This document shows, one piece after another, positions 31,626-31,945 of a DNA stretch of 31,945 nucleotides (the stretch's first letter is position 1; each line of letters opens with the position of its first letter). The notes beneath the pieces are model-generated. The model was not told where the DNA came from. It saw nothing but the letters and a program-made list of their open reading frames with translations, and did no database searches. Made by a program: the position numbers and the translations under genes. The DNA is from Bacillus sp. ISL-7. GTDB lineage: Bacteria; Bacillota; Bacilli; Bacillales_B; DSM-18226. Location: contig NZ_JAGGQW010000074.1 of assembly GCF_018613065.1 (NCBI RefSeq), forward strand, positions 1 to 31,945, read 5' to 3'.

Positions 31626-31672
31626 CATTCTCCAAAACTGCTCAAAAAAACCCAATTTTTGACTGATATTGC
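31626..31672 (-). repeat. ~48-bp repeat, inverted copy of 25494-25541
   Basis: CATTCTCCAAAACTGCT and TTGACTGATATTG are the complements of the ends of the plus-strand copy. Confidence 0.5.
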
Positions 31673-31755
31673 TGAGAATTCCATACAAACTGGATGGAAT
31701 AAGCAAAACATTAAAAACATAAAAGAGACAAAAACCAACCCAATAGGGTTGGTTC

Positions 31756-31805
31756 AGACTGTCGACAAATCCGAAAAACTTGGGGTTTGCCGGCAGTCTT
31801 TTTTA
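31756..31805 (+). terminator. Hairpin with T run at the right edge
   Basis: AGACTGTCGACAAATCC pairs imperfectly with GGTTTGCCGGCAGTCT and is followed by TTTTT. No upstream gene in the window. Confidence 0.6.
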
Positions 31806-31833
31806 TGTCTTTGTTAAATTGTTTGTTGATTTG

Positions 31834-31890
31834 CGCTCCAGGCGCTTCGCTTTCCGCGGGCGTAGCGGGGAGCCTCCTCGGCGCTTAAGC
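31834..31890. repeat. GC-rich Bacillaceae-type interspersed repeat
   Basis: GCTCCAGGCGCTTCGCTTTC followed by CGCGGGCG and GGAGCCTCCTCGGCGCTT. It is strikingly GC-rich compared with its surroundings and of a kind I recall as multicopy in many Bacillaceae intergenic regions; function unknown. Confidence 0.6.
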
Positions 31891-31945
31891 GGAGGGCACT
31901 GAAAAAGTCCCTTGTTTTATAGCAGTTGTAGGTTGATTTTATCAA

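Larger units (their letters stand above)
31111..31945. other. Gene-free right edge with hairpins and repeats
   Basis: No supported gene on either strand. Contents: a GCAG/CTGC hairpin near 31271-31302; a minus-strand protein-like stretch at 31425-31560 without recognisable family; the inverted ~48-bp repeat 31626-31672; a hairpin AACCAACCC/GGGTTGGTT (31733-31754); a larger AGACTG...CAGTCT hairpin with T run (31756-31805); and a GC-rich repeat (31834-31890). Confidence 0.5.

Noticed and set aside
1..31945. CRISPR arrays, tRNA or rRNA genes, prophage or known anti-phage systems
   Set aside because: No regular spacer arrays, no cloverleaf or rRNA-like stretches, and no nuclease/helicase defence cluster apart from the two TnpB proteins.

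Overview
The window reads as chromosomal DNA of a low-GC, spore-forming-type Bacillaceae (Bacillus sensu lato). The basis is the AT-rich sequence with purine-rich AAGGAGG-type ribosome sites and the gene content: an LCP cell-wall enzyme, LysM/3D muralytic protein, SR1/SR1P, an FbpB-like peptide, CcpA cre-like and CcpN boxes, hutH and an AnsZ-like asparaginase. Species cannot be fixed from the sequence alone. Many genes are broken (asparaginase II, gpsA-like, GNAT, pirin, a gene beside the SHOCT-like gene, a small upstream ORF), so the region looks like an actively decaying accessory stretch.

Layout. 1-965: non-coding, mostly copy A of a ~570-bp dispersed repeat carrying three AAACGTTT palindromes. 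978-3.9 kb: LCP protein, CutC, truncated asparaginase II, small membrane protein. 4.1-6.4 kb: a small HEAR-like protein behind a stop-broken ORF, a LysM-LysM-3D wall protein whose Shine-Dalgarno lies in a predicted stem, a gpsA remnant and a DUF3888 secreted protein. 6.8-7.9 kb: divergent nitroreductase/HxlR pair. 8.2-9.5 kb: internally deleted GNAT gene, an SR1-type dual-function sRNA with two CcpN boxes, and an FbpB-like peptide. 9.7-11.5 kb: DoxX, pirin (frameshifted) and MarR operon with two tandem operators upstream. 11.9-13.8 kb: DUF2089, SHOCT-like and a frameshifted third gene, then a zinc-ribbon/YARHG membrane protein.

14.1-20.4 kb: amino-acid metabolism. A polar amino-acid ABC importer (ATPase, binding protein, permease), an APC permease and hutH, the last with a sigma-A promoter and an attenuator-like leader. 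hutU, hutI and hutG are absent here. 20.6-22.2 kb: secreted type II asparaginase with a cre-like site. Together these suggest scavenging of histidine, asparagine and other amino acids under catabolite control.

22.4-29.3 kb: two IS200/IS605-type elements, each with only tnpB and no tnpA, with near-identical left ends but divergent TnpB proteins, and each with a LexA-box-like palindrome between the -10 and the tnpB start. Between them lie an Excalibur-domain secreted protein, repeat copy B and a 14-TM drug exporter. 29.4-31.1 kb: a GPH sugar symporter with cre-like sites and a XylR/ROK-like palindrome. 31.1-31.9 kb: no gene, but hairpins and a Bacillaceae-type GC-rich repeat.
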